Positions 47,040 through 57,728 of a DNA stretch of 64,000 bases are shown here, piece after piece. A program made the translations under genes and the position numbers. The notes under the pieces are model-generated. The model was given only the letters and a program-made list of their open reading frames with translations, searched no databases and had not been told where the DNA came from. Origin of the DNA: Limnoperna fortunei (lineage: Eukaryota; Mollusca; Bivalvia; Mytilida; Modiolidae). Positions within the stretch are counted from its first letter, which is position 1; every line of letters starts with the position of its first letter. The stretch covers positions 95,770,805-95,834,804 of the forward strand of contig OX104111.1 in assembly GCA_944474755.1 (NCBI GenBank), written 5' to 3'.

Positions 47040-49075
47040 TTGACTTAAACCCTTTCATCCTTGACAGGACATAGGTCGTCGAGGAAGGATTTCCATTTTT
47101 TCTGTCCTGTCAAGCTTGTCAATTTGGCACCATGTCTGGCCTTGCTGTTTTCCCTCCTGTTCTGTTGATCTTCTCCAGGAGTTTTTTGGTCGACCTCTCT
47201 TTCTCTGTCCCTGTGGATTCCACCTCAGAGCTTGGTTTACTATGGTGGTTTTTGGTTCAGGTTGGGTATGTCTAATCCAGGACCCTTTTCTCCTTTTGAT
47301 CTGGGTATCAATGGAAAGTTGGTCTGCCCTCTTCCAAAGTTCTTCATTTGTCATTTTGTCTTGCCAATTGATCTTAAGGATTGTTCTCAAGCATCTGTTG
47401 GTAAATACTTGGAGCTTGTGTATTGCAGCTTTTGTTTTACGCCAGGTCTCCGATGCGTATAGCAATACTAACTTTACGTTTGAATTGAAAATTTTCAGTT
47501 TTGTATTCTTTGAAATTTTTGAGGATGTCCATATTGGCCGTAAGGTTTTAAAAACAGCTTCAGTTTGTCCAATTCTACTCTTTATATCTTTATCTGTCCC
47601 ACAATCACTGCTCACAATGCTACCAAGGTATGTAAATTGGTTGACATCTTCTAGTTCTTTTCCATTGATTTTCAGTTTGTCTGAATTTGTAGCATTTACT
47701 CTCATTGTTTTTGTTTTTCCATGGTTGATATGAAGTCCAATCTTTTTACCGTGTTCTTCTAGAGTTTCTGTCTTTGCTTTAAGGTTTCTCTGTTTGTGTG
47801 ACATGAGGGCAATATCGTCTGCAAAATCTAAATCTTCAAGATGTTTTTGTAGTGTCCACTGTATTCCTCTAGGATGTGATGACGTTGTTGTTCCAGTTGA
47901 CAGCAAAAAGAGAAAAGGTGATAGCAAGCAGCCCTTCCTTGGTAAGCAGCCCTGGTGGACTCCTGTAAGAATGTTGAAAGGTTCTGTAAGTGCATTTTTG
48001 TTGATGACTTGACAGGTGCTAGGTTCATGGGCTGATTTAATAGTTCTTGCCAATTTCTCAGGTATGCCATGGTGTTGCTAGAGCTTCCAAAGGGATGTTC
48101 TATCAATACTATCGAAGGCTTTTTCAAAGTCCACAAAACACATGTGCAGTGGTTTTGTTTGTTTGATGGTGTTTAACGCCAATTTCAGCAATTTTTCAGC
48201 TATATCATGGCGTCCAGTTTAACTTGGGGGAGGAAGTACCCGGAGAAAACCCCCGACCTGCGGTAGGAAAACTGGCAATCCTTGTCAATTAAGATTGGAG
48301 TCGAGTACATCCTGCCTGCAGTGAAAATCGAACCCGCAATCTCAGTGTTGACAGGCCACGTGATCAATAGTAGACGAACTACCTTGACCACTCGGCCACC
48401 GAGGCCCCCCACCCCCCTGTGCAGTGATGTATTCCACTCTATTGACTGTTCGATGATTATTCTTAATACAGTTATTTGGTCAGTGCATGATCGGTTTTGT
48501 CTGAAACCTGCCTGTTCGTCTCTTAGATAAGCATCTACAGCTGACTTCATTCTATCTAGTATGATTAGATTTTGGATTTTACTAGGGACAGATAGTATAG
48601 TTATTCCCTTCCAGTTTTTACATTCTCCTTAATCTCCTTTCTTTGGCAGTTTAATTATATGTCCATGTTTCCATTCGGTTGGTACATTTTCTTCATCTCA
48701 GATCTTTCCCAGTAGGCTGTATAACATGTCTACTGATATGCTACTATAATGGACTCTGCAGGAACTCCATCTGGGCCTGCTGCCTTTCCATTTTTTAACA
48801 TGCTTATTATCCTTTTTATCTCTAGCTTTGTTTGTTTGTTGGAGTTGATGTTCAGAGGTGTGTCTCTTGGTGTAATGATTGGTGGATCGGTTGGAATTGG
48901 TCGGTTCAAAAGTTCTTCAAAATGTTCTTTCCAACGTTTAAGCTGTTCGTTTTCATCGGTGATCATTTCCCCTGTTTTGCTTTTTACAGGCTTTTCAGAT
49001 GTGCGTTTGTTTCCTGTAAGTTTTCTTGTGATGTTGTAAACTTCCTTCATGTTTTTCTTAAAAATTTGTTAAGAA
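47040..49075 (-). mobile_element. LINE D, 5' truncated and split by a SINE
   Basis: Minus-strand order: KEVYNITRKLTGN...RWKEHFEELLNR (49050-48900), a KNGKAAGPDGVPAE block (about 48760), RDEQAGFRQNRSCTDQI (about 48520), the SINE, FVDFEKAFDSIDR (about 48130), a Q-G-C...LSPFLFLL block and catalytic FADD near 47815. The ORF 48053-47055 then carries FTYLGSIVSSDCGTDKDI, ASETWR and KRGRPKNSWRR. Short insertions and frame changes make it inactive. Motif spelling resembles the RTE-type endonuclease-reverse transcriptases of invertebrates; the clade is uncertain. The endonuclease part is missing. Confidence 0.85.
48152..48417 (-). repeat. tRNA-derived SINE inserted in LINE D
   Basis: Full-length, inverted copy of the first SINE family (ending CCACTCGGCCACCGAGGCC on the plus strand). 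TGTGCAGTG repeats at 48143-48151 and 48418-48426, marking the target duplication inside the LINE reading frame. Confidence 0.88.
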
Positions 49076-49235
49076 CCACCAAATAAACATTCTTGCCAAG
49101 TTTGATTCCAATTGGCCAAGTGCTTTGAAGAAGAAGATTAAAATGTGAAAAGTTTACGGCCGACAACGACGACGACGGACGCCAAATGATGAGAATAGCT
49201 CACACCAATCCTTTGGGTCAGGTGAGCTAAAAAGG
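49076..49235. repeat. Dispersed-repeat 3' end with AGCTCAC/GTGAGCT hairpin
   Basis: GACGACGACGGACGCCAAATG is followed by TAGCTCAC ... GTGAGCTA and an A-run (49197-49235). The hairpin-then-homopolymer end resembles the right ends of the elements at 143-795 and 1591-2505. Family not confirmed. Confidence 0.4.
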
Positions 49236-49574
49236 AAACCTTCGCTACTTAGACGTATACAAGCTGGGACCAGTTCGCTATGATAATAAAAGGAATAGCC
49301 ATAATTTTAATTCACTCATATTTTTTCCTAAACATTGCTCACGCAAGAAGTAATTTTAAATTGCAACAGGTTTCTTTCTAGTTTTTATTTAAAGCGGACT
49401 TATAATAAGAGGATGCAAGGGCATGCGGAACAAATTGATGTAAATTTCCCTTTGCTCCCCTTATACTATAAAATGTATTCTCCCGAATGACTCATATCAA
49501 CAGGAAGTGCATCTAAACAGGTCATATTTCCTTGTTTGCCAACAGGACGATAAAACGATATTTACACAGTCAAA

Positions 49575-50069
49575 ATGGCGAGACCTCGTGTGTTTTTCGA
49601 CATTTCTATTGGTGGTAAGCAAGCAGGAAGAATTATCATGGAACTAAGATCTGATGTTGTACCGAAAACAGCAGAAAATTTTCGAGCTTTGTGTACAGGA
49701 GAAAAGGGTTACGGATACAAAGGAAGTAAATTCCACAGAGTTATTCCAAATTTCATGTGTCAAGGTGGAGATTTCACTCGGGGCGATGGGACTGGTGGTA
49801 AAAGCATCTATGGCAACAAATTTGCAGACGAAAACTTTACTTTGAAACACACCGGACCCGGTGTACTATCAATGGCCAATGCCGGCCCGGGTACGAATGG
49901 CTCCCAATTTTTCCTGTGCACAGTGAAGACCGAATGGTTAGATGGTAAACATGTAGTGTTTGGTAACGTTGTTGATGGAATGGATGTTGTAAAAGAGATA
50001 GAGAAGTACGGGAGCGATTCAGGGAAAACAAAGTCTCCTGTTGTCATAGCCGATTGCGGACAATTGTAA
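49575..50069 (+). CDS. PPIA: Cyclophilin A-type peptidyl-prolyl isomerase, 164 aa
   Basis: A cytosolic cis-trans prolyl isomerase. The single uninterrupted ORF keeps the length and numbering of vertebrate cyclophilin A: catalytic Arg55 ([15 protein letters not shown]), Phe60, Met61, Gln63, Ala101-Asn102-Ala103, Gln111, Phe113, Trp121 ([11 protein letters not shown]), Leu122 and His126 are all present. There is no signal peptide or extra domain. The ATG context (TCAAAATGG) is good. A TTTGCCAACAG just upstream (to about 49547) could be the acceptor of a 5' UTR intron. An intronless coding region could also mean a retrocopy, but no poly(A) tail or target duplication is visible. The reading frame is intact, so it is likely functional. 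Confidence 0.95.
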   Translation: MARPRVFFDISIGGKQAGRIIMELRSDVVPKTAENFRALCTGEKGYGYKGSKFHRVIPNFMCQGGDFTRGDGTGGKSIYGNKFADENFTLKHTGPGVLSMANAGPGTNGSQFFLCTVKTEWLDGKHVVFGNVVDGMDVVKEIEKYGSDSGKTKSPVVIADCGQL

Positions 50070-50176
50070 ACCAAGACGTACTTGTGCAATACTATATAGA
50101 CTTCTTATTTATACGCATACTTGTAATTTTCATAACTAGTAAAGGAACTGCATAAGTCATTTATGTTCATACTGTG

Positions 50177-50186
50177 AATAAATAAA
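50177..50186 (+). terminator. PPIA: Poly(A) signals of the cyclophilin gene
   Basis: Two overlapping AATAAA hexamers at 50177-50182 and 50181-50186, about 110 bp after the stop codon. Confidence 0.65.
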
Positions 50187-50226
50187 CATGTATATCTTCT
50201 TTTATAGCTTGTCATATTTTCCACAC

Positions 50227-50894
50227 TGGGGTGGGGGGGGGGGGGGGTTGCTGGATTGTTTTCAGGTATGAATTATAGGTTATAGGTGATAGGTGAATAA
50301 ACAGAAAGAATTTGTAGTAAGAAGAGCTGTATTTTAGTAAAACAATTTATATGATGACTGAATTTGTCATTTCTATAACAAACTTGATAAAATCTTTATG
50401 ACATATCTACTATAAATTAATTAATTAATTTTTCTTAATTAAATTTACTTCAAATGTATAGTAGAACTTTATACTTCTTCAATAGAATTCATGTACAGTC
50501 CTAGGTTAATTTAATCTCATTCCATAATGTTCAAAATATTACTTTTGTATATTTTTCTCTCAGTTTTAACATTAAAAGGTTGAAAAATCTAATTTAAAAA
50601 AACCATATCTTCGTGACTTTCTTTTATTATAAATAGATTTATTTTTCTTCCCTTTTTTGAACCCATTTAGAAACTTTTACTAACAACACATACCTAGTTT
50701 GAAATCTTATATTCCTTATACAATAAACAATATAAATTTACATTTTCTTGCCTTGTTATGTGGGTATTTGTTTCACCTTTCGTGGAAGTTCATCCTTAGG
50801 TAACAAACAATTATAGCAAATAAACATGGCATATTTAATCTCAAATTACATAACAGGAATATCACTCACGCCCCCCCCCCCCCCCCCCCCCCCC
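50227..50894. repeat. Poly-G and poly-C tracts 640 bp apart
   Basis: GGGGTG15 lies at 50228-50247 and an uninterrupted run of 24 C at 50871-50894. The sequence between them is AT-rich with no gene. Both runs are just downstream of the cyclophilin poly(A) site. Confidence 0.8.
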
Positions 50895-51177
50895 GGTTTA
50901 CCCCATTTTTCCCATCAACCTCGTTCTTGATAAATCTCGTATGCAAGAGTTTTGGAATTCGAAATCTTCAATTATTTAGATTCTTACTCGATCTTGCACA
51001 TTAACAAAAATAGCTTTTAACCTGAGCTGTTATCTTTGTTATTTAACAAAAGTCTTTGTTTTTTTCTCATTTGATGGTCGGCACACTTTTTCAGTTCTTT
51101 GTGGCAAAATACCATTTCATTGCACAACATTTGTAAAAATATAATTATTTATTGATGATAGCACCTGTCACAATACT

Positions 51178-51290
51178 GATAACTTGACCGCAGACTGTTG
51201 TGAGTGACTAGTTTGGATAGTGTCATACACCTCCTTGCACAATAAAGACCCCGAAAATGAGTAGACTCGTTGTATTTCTTCTTCTACCAC
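51178..51290 (+). repeat. Internal fragment of the second SINE family
   Basis: TTGACCGCAGACTGTTGTGAG ... CTCCTTGCACAATAAAG ... GAGTAGACTCGTTG aligns by eye with the middle of the full copy at 9992-10395. Both ends are missing. Confidence 0.5.
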
Positions 51291-51383
51291 TAATTGACCA
51301 CCGTAATAAGGCCGACTATACTGTCACTGTTGAGTGTGCGCAAGATATTTGAATAAAAAAAAATGACAAAATTCAGTGCTATA

Positions 51384-51727
51384 CATAGGCGTAGCAAGCG
51401 GTACGGCCGGTACGGTTCGGACCGTACCACTTTAAATTTCTGGTAGGTAAAAACGTACCAGTTTTTTGTTTTTTTTATTCTTATTGTAAATTGAAATGAA
51501 AAATGATAGAATTTCATTACATATTATACTCTTTAATTTGTGAAATGTTAAAAAAAACTCTAATTTTTTTTAGCAGCAACCAACGAAGCGTAACGATCTC
51601 GGGCGCAATTTGTTAAGTGACAAATAATTGTACATGGAAACCCTTATCTATATTTAAACATTCCCGGTAAACGTGTTGTCGACCCTTAACCGACCGTACA
51701 ACTATTTTTCTGGGTGCTACGCCTATG
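51384..51727. mobile_element. 344-bp inverted-repeat element, CATAGGCGTAGCA ends
   Basis: CATAGGCGTAGCA at the left and its inverse TGCTACGCCTATG at the right. CTATA lies directly on both outer sides (51379-51383, 51728-51732). The 5-bp duplication is the same length as that of the element at 20376-21229. The interior holds GGTACGG-type short palindromes. No ORF. Confidence 0.7.
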
Positions 51728-51954
51728 CTATACATTTACAATCAAAAAGTACAAGCGCACCACGTACGGTAGCTAGTGTGATCTAGAATGCAGTAGACTT
51801 TTGATATCTACGGTTGTGGTAGAGATAACGTAAGGCATTTCAGTCAGAATGTTGTGCTTGGTGGTCCATCCCCTATCCATTTAATGAATTTATTGTTCAC
51901 TAATTTTTACGTAATATTTCAACCGCTTGACCGGTGTGGAAAATATTGTTCTCG

Positions 51955-52690
51955 TCACTAGTGAATTTGTTGTTCTCAGCAGTTGATTGGTTTAAAATAA
52001 TAACGTCATAATAAGAACTCGTGACGTCATAAACAAAACACCTTCCATTTACCGCGTATTCAAGTCATGAACGTAAAATTGAGGTTGGGAGAATTTGTAC
52101 TTCATTTCGCAAATTTACTACTTTTTAAAATTAGAGAAACAGAATCTTACATTAGTATTCTTGGATTATCGGATTTCTCCAATCTCGATAGTTAAATTAT
52201 GGAAATTTAACTATCTCGATTGGAGAAATTCGATAATCCACTCGTACCAATGTAATATCCTATATTTCTCATCACTAGTGAATTTATTGTTCTCAGCAGT
52301 TGATTGGTTTAAAAGAATAACGTCATAATGAGAACTCACGACGTCATAAACAAAATACCATTCCATTTAACGCGTATTCAAGTCATGAACGTAAAATTGA
52401 GATTGGGGGAATATATACATCATTTCACAAATTTACTACTTTTTTAAATTGGAGAAACAGAATCTTACATTAGTACTCTTGGATTATCGGATTTCTCCAA
52501 TCTCGATAATCCACTCGTACCAATGTAAGATCCTATATTTCTCGTCACTAGTGAATTTGTCGTTCTCATCAGTTGATTGGTTTGAAATAATAACGTCATA
52601 ATAAGAACTCATGACGTCATAATTCCATAATTTAACTATCTCGATTGGAGAAATCCGATAATCCACTCGTACTAATGTAAGGTCTTGTAT
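51955..52690. repeat. ~280-317-bp tandem units with TGACGTCAT and a long palindrome
   Basis: CACTAGTGAATTT starts at about 51956, 52273 and 52556. Each unit carries a GACGTCATA palindrome and an AATCTTACATTAGTA...GGATTATCGGATTTCTCC block. In unit 1 that block forms a hairpin of about 35 bp per arm around TATGG (about 52164-52240). Unit 2 lacks the second arm, which accounts for its shorter period; unit 3 is truncated. Confidence 0.7.
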
Positions 52691-52831
52691 ATCTATAACA
52701 AATAACAATAGTCTGAATAATAAATATGTTACAACCATTTTTCACATCTAAAGAAGCTATTTCGACAGCCCTTAAATCAGAATGAAAAAGCGCTCATAAT
52801 GAGAGTGCAGCGTTCACGGAGCCTGAATTCG

Positions 52832-53834
52832 CGTAAATCGACATTAAGTCGTCAGTTCTTGAATTAATTGTATCTTTTTAACTAGATGACGACATTTAGG
52901 CATACACGTTTGTATTGCAAAACACGAAAAAACATTTGTCCTCCAAATGACACATCATTCGGAATTTTAGATGTTTATCTTATATGATTAAATAAACGAA
53001 AATAGACAGAAGGGTTGTTCTGACGGCTCCAGGACACCACTGTCTGAAAGTCGTCATCTAGTCGGATGTAATGTCGTCAACTTATTTTATCATACCCCAG
53101 TACACCCTGCCTGCAGTGAGACTCGAAACCACAACCACGGTGTTGAAAGACAAAGTCATTAGTTGTGACTAACTCCTTTAACCACTCGGCCACCAATGCC
53201 CGTCATGGGATATACACATTATACAAGATTGCTATAGAATAGATACGTTAAACTGTTCAACAATCTACACGAATGTGGCTAGGAAGGGCAAATTGATCAA
53301 TATGGGTGTAATGTTCGTTTAATACATGTTGTGACTTATATTCCATATCAAATCAACATGATGAACTAATGCAGAATTTATTCTTATGTTAATAAGTGCC
53401 AGAACCGTAGGAGGTCGATAGTGCCCTTAAGTCGTCAATCACTTTCAATGCCCTTTACATCAATAAATACACACGATAGAGTGGAAATAATCGTTTGGTC
53501 ATTACATATTACACTTATGATACATGGTACATATCAATGGATTAATTCCCTAAGCTCGGTTAGTTCTTAAGTGCATATCGCCTGTGCATGGTATTATCAA
53601 ACATATCATCGCCAGGAGAGAAAAAAGACATAGTTTTCCTGGTCTTTTCAACAAACACTAAAATCTTATAATAAGATTATTTCACAAATAGTGCTAGGAA
53701 TTACTTTTAAGGAAAAATGTTTCTGCTTAAACATGGACCGTCTCCTAACTTTGTCTGACGAAGCAATAAACGAGAATCTTGCGATAAAGAAATCCGACAA
53801 CTTTAAGACTGTGACGACCTAATGTCGATTTACG
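52832..53834. mobile_element. ~1.0-kb inverted-repeat element with repeated GTCGTCA
   Basis: CGTAAATCGACATTAAGTCG (52832) is matched in inverse by CGACCTAATGTCGATTTACG (to 53834). Inside, GTCGTCA or its inverse recurs near 52849, 52889, 53051, 53077 and 53430, and CTAGATGACGAC / GTCGTCATCTAG (about 52883 and 53051) pair. It holds a SINE head on the minus strand at about 53100-53203. No transposase frame. Confidence 0.6.
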
Positions 53835-53879
53835 TTACTGCGTTACTTCATGTCATGAATAAGTCTCGTGAAAAGATTT

Positions 53880-54395
53880 GAGACAATCTTGTTCAACTTT
53901 CCAGCGATGCAGCAGTAGGCTCCTGGCGGATTGTTGGAGGTAACACGCAGAGACTGCTTTCTGTAGCTTGTCCAAATTTTGTTCAATAGGATTCAAGTCT
54001 GATGAATGACTTGACATTTCATTCGATCGAAGGTTTTATTTTACAGAAATTCACAGGAACTCTGTGAGGGCGAGCATTATCTTCCATTCAAATAAAAAGT
54101 CCATGGCAATAGCGCCTGTATAAGGAATAACAATCTGGTCGAAAATCTCAAGTTCGTTCGTTTGAATGGTGTTTTACGCCACTTTCAGCAATTTTTCAGC
54201 TATATCATGGCGTCCGGTTTTTTAGTTGAAGAGGAAGTCGTAGTACCCAGATAAAACCGCGACCTTCGTTAAAAAAACTGGCAATCCTTGTTAATTGAGA
54301 TTGGAATCGAGCACACCCTGCCCGCAGCGAGATTCGGAACCTCAGTGTTGTCAGGCATGAAATCAATAGTAGACTAACTACTTTAACCACTAGAT
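53880..54395 (-). pseudogene. Tc1/mariner transposase relic next to a SINE
   Basis: The minus strand spells EDNARPHRV (about 54084-54058), the second catalytic Asp block of Tc1-type DD34E transposases. In another frame follows SHSSDLNPIEQNLDKLQKAV (about 54016-53950), the final Glu block. The frame is interrupted by stops and shifts and the first Asp is not found. A first-family SINE on the minus strand fills about 54155-54395, with decayed promoter boxes. Confidence 0.7.
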
Positions 54396-54399
54396 TTGT

Positions 54400-55063
54400 T
54401 TGAAAAAAAAACGCGTAATACCAAATACGAGGCTCCTATACAAGTAGCACAGATCAGTTGCTGAAAATACTCCCAGTCAGATATAAGATTTATATTTTTG
54501 TATTTTGGTCCATGCAGACCTTCTTGATTGACAATAAAAGATTTGATGTTGTTAAGAAGGGAGTTTATTGCCTGAACAACATAGCTGTAAAGAATTATTT
54601 ACTTATATGCCCTGTTGTAAAAAATCAAGCTAAAAGGGGTAACGAATACCGACAACAAAATCCGAATGATGGTCAAAGAAGAGTGGACATCAATCTTTTT
54701 TATTTATCGCATCAATATAAGTCCAATGGTGTGTCTGCTTGTGTTCTGTATTTTGGCTCTTGTATAAAGAATATTTTTAATGTCCAAAAGAATGGGCCCA
54801 CAAGGGGCATGTTACAGTACATATAATAAAGACATATTAACAATGAATAACAATTTTAACGTTTACACAAAATCTAAAGACATGTAACTATAGTAAGTAT
54901 GTCTGGCTGTGCTCTCTATTGGGCTTCTTAATAAGTCCTGTGGTATGTATAGTTGTGTTCTGTATTGGGCGCTTTGAATTGTTTTGCTATTAGAGAGTTA
55001 CATTTTGGTTAGAAACATTTCCTATACGGTCCACTTATGTACAAAAGTGGATTATACATAAAA
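54400..55063. other. No gene identified
   Basis: A 122-codon plus-strand ORF (54458-54826) has no recognisable domain and no initiator context or splice partner. TGTCTG(C/G)(T/C)TGTG(T/C)TCT-like phrases repeat near 54735 and 54900. Treated as non-coding. Confidence 0.35.
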
Positions 55064-57728
55064 CAGTCATTCTCAATTAAGTTTGCCATTACTGAAAAAT
55101 GTGTGTCGCCAGCTTTTTTTTCAGATTGATACTGTCAGGGGACTTCATAATCACTCAGATTATCAAATGCATGCATTCTGATAAAACTCTAGTTAAAAAA
55201 CCGCGTCAAGATTGATAATTTGAGTTTCATACCACCCAAAGTGGCCTAAAAGTGCTAAAAAGTGCATGTCGCCGAGTAAAAGTGCAATATATGGACTATT
55301 AGCGTTTCGGTAGAACACAAATTAGGCAACACAATAATAGCTGAAATTGTTTTTACATATATTGTTAAATTAATTTTAGAACCAACCTATACTTAATTTA
55401 ATCTTTACTTTTAATTTTGAAATTTTACTAATGTCGCCGATTCGCACGTTTCCTACGTTACAAACTTTGTCTTAGCTATCGAACGTTCAAAGAATCTAAT
55501 ATGTAATGGTTAGACATGTTTTATATTCCTCATACAACATATTGTTAGGAAATAATCATTTATTTTGGTCATTTTTCGAAGTTATAGAAAAAACAGAGTG
55601 TCAAACTGGGATTTTGTTGTTTCCAAAATAAGAACGTTTCCTACGATACCGAAAGTTTCAATACATGTTTTTGTAATAACCACAACTCCTGACTTCTATT
55701 TTATTTACCCAATCTATGATTAAATAATAATTCATTTATCTCAATCTAGCATTAAACACAAAATATTTTTTTGGGAAAAATCTATCTAATTGTTTCCTAC
55801 GTTATGGTTTCCTTCGTTACCAGTTTTTATTTTGTACTGAAAAAATCCTAATCGGATAAATTTTAACAGCATATCTTTCCCTGTTCACCTACCTCGTTTT
55901 CGAAATGGAAGGCATGCAGACGATGCAACTTTATATTGAGTTTTTGTGAAGAAAAAAGAGCTTACAGGTAAGCTGAATTTAATTTTTTTGTTTTATAGGC
56001 AGGAAATATAAACTTTTGTTCAAAAATGTACCAAAATAGTCATAAATATTCCTAAAAATGAATTCATTTTCACCAATGGGGAGATAACTGCTGCTTATAC
56101 TAGAACTTTTCAATAATAACGTAGGAAACGTTTCCTACGATACCATCACTTCAAGGATCTAATAACCAAATTTTTCTAATAAAAGAGCAATCCTGACTAT
56201 TATATATTCTTCCTTCCTTGTGTCTCTTTGCTCAATAAGTTTATTTGTCCATCAGTGGTTGGTTGTAGGCTCGTCACTATGTAAAATATTGCTTTATGCA
56301 TGTTTGAGCACATTTTAAATCTCAATTTACGAAAGTTAACTGTTTTGTTTGACAATGAGAGCTCTTTGTTAACAAACGTTCCACCATGCTATATAAAAAT
56401 GTTTTTCCATTAACAAGGTCTTCACAATATTAACATACACCATAAGGTAACGTAGGAAACGCATTTATAAGCACATAGTTCCGATCAGTCTAAATGAAAA
56501 CTATCTGCATTTTATGTTCAAATACACGTTAAAGTTCTTGCAAGTTTAAAGGACAAAGCATCCACACTTTCTATAAACAATATTTTCGAAAAAACAGTGA
56601 CAGTGAATTAAAATTTAGATGGCAGAAACAACCGGACGAATTATGGGTCGAAACCGCAAACATATTATGTCAAATAGAAATACCAAAGCCACTCGGTGCA
56701 CACGCGTTGTATGCTGATAACACACAGTGATCTGGATGCTATCAAACAAAAAATAATCGATCGGAATATGTAGACTTGTCAGTTCGTACAATGGTGTTTT
56801 CTACGTTACTCATGTTACTGTTCATGCGTTACTTTATTGTAATAGATTATTGTGTTCATTGTTATCTGTTTTGTTTTATTCAGATTATAAAATCTTACCT
56901 GCAGATATAGTTGTATATATATCATTGCAATAACAACCATATATCAAATTTGAGGGGCATGCTTTGTAAAATATGTACAATGTCTCGTTTTTGGGAAAGT
57001 TCATCTACTAAACTTGCACATAGCAGTTAGAATTTCCACATATAAATCTTTAGAATATATATTAAAAAAAGATTTAAACCGATTTCAAACTATACTATCC
57101 TAATTGTGGAAAGATGTCTTACTGCATGTTGATTGTTAATATTTGGTTTCCTACGTTACGTTTGGGTTAGCTTGTTGAAATCACTGTTATATCATCAGTA
57201 TGCTTTAAAGAAGCCTTAAAATACAGGTATCATTGACTAATGGATTCTTTTATGAGAAAAAGATATGCTTTTTGGGGCATGTCTGAACATTTAAGTGTAA
57301 ATGATTTCGACAGAGAAGGCTTTATTTTTTGTGCGAAAAATCTCATTGATTTTATTGGACAATACAGTTAAATTCCATGAACCAAAACAGTATTTTGAAT
57401 TGTCTGAAATTCATAGTTGTTTCATATAAACTTATATGCTCAACACTTTATAAAAACATCAATAGATGTATCTTTAACTTGTTGGAGTCTTCGTTCTAAC
57501 TCTCAAAATATGTGGTATCGTAGGAAACAATGGTAAAAAAAATGAAAACAGGTACTTTTCAGTCAAATGTCGCCAACTAAAAACTATTAGAGTTATGCTG
57601 CCAAAAATTTACAGGTGAGTCACTGATATATTTTTCTTGAGAGAAAAACAAATATTGAACGACATCTCAATACTTAATTTTTTTCAAAGTAGGCAGTTGT
57701 AAATGGCAGAGTTAATTGAGAATGACTG
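55064..57728. mobile_element. 2665-bp inverted-repeat element with ten CGTTTCCTACGTTAC motifs
   Basis: The terminal inverted repeats share CAGTCATTCTCAATTAA exactly and about 26 of 29 positions overall (55064-55092 and 57699-57728). Inside, a 15-bp motif occurs at 55447, 55635, 55791, 55806, 56129, 56795 and 57145 on the plus strand and at 56116, 56447 and 57515 on the minus strand. ATGTCGCC also recurs near 55263, 55430 and 57566, with a related GTGTCGCC at 55104. No ORF above about 60 codons is convincing, so this looks like a non-autonomous DNA transposon. Confidence 0.65.

Noticed and set aside
47116..47733. Plus-strand 205-codon ORF
   Set aside because: Antisense shadow of the LINE D reverse transcriptase C-terminal region.
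54458..54826. 122-codon plus-strand ORF
   Set aside because: No motif, starts beside decayed transposon and SINE sequence, and has no splice or promoter evidence.
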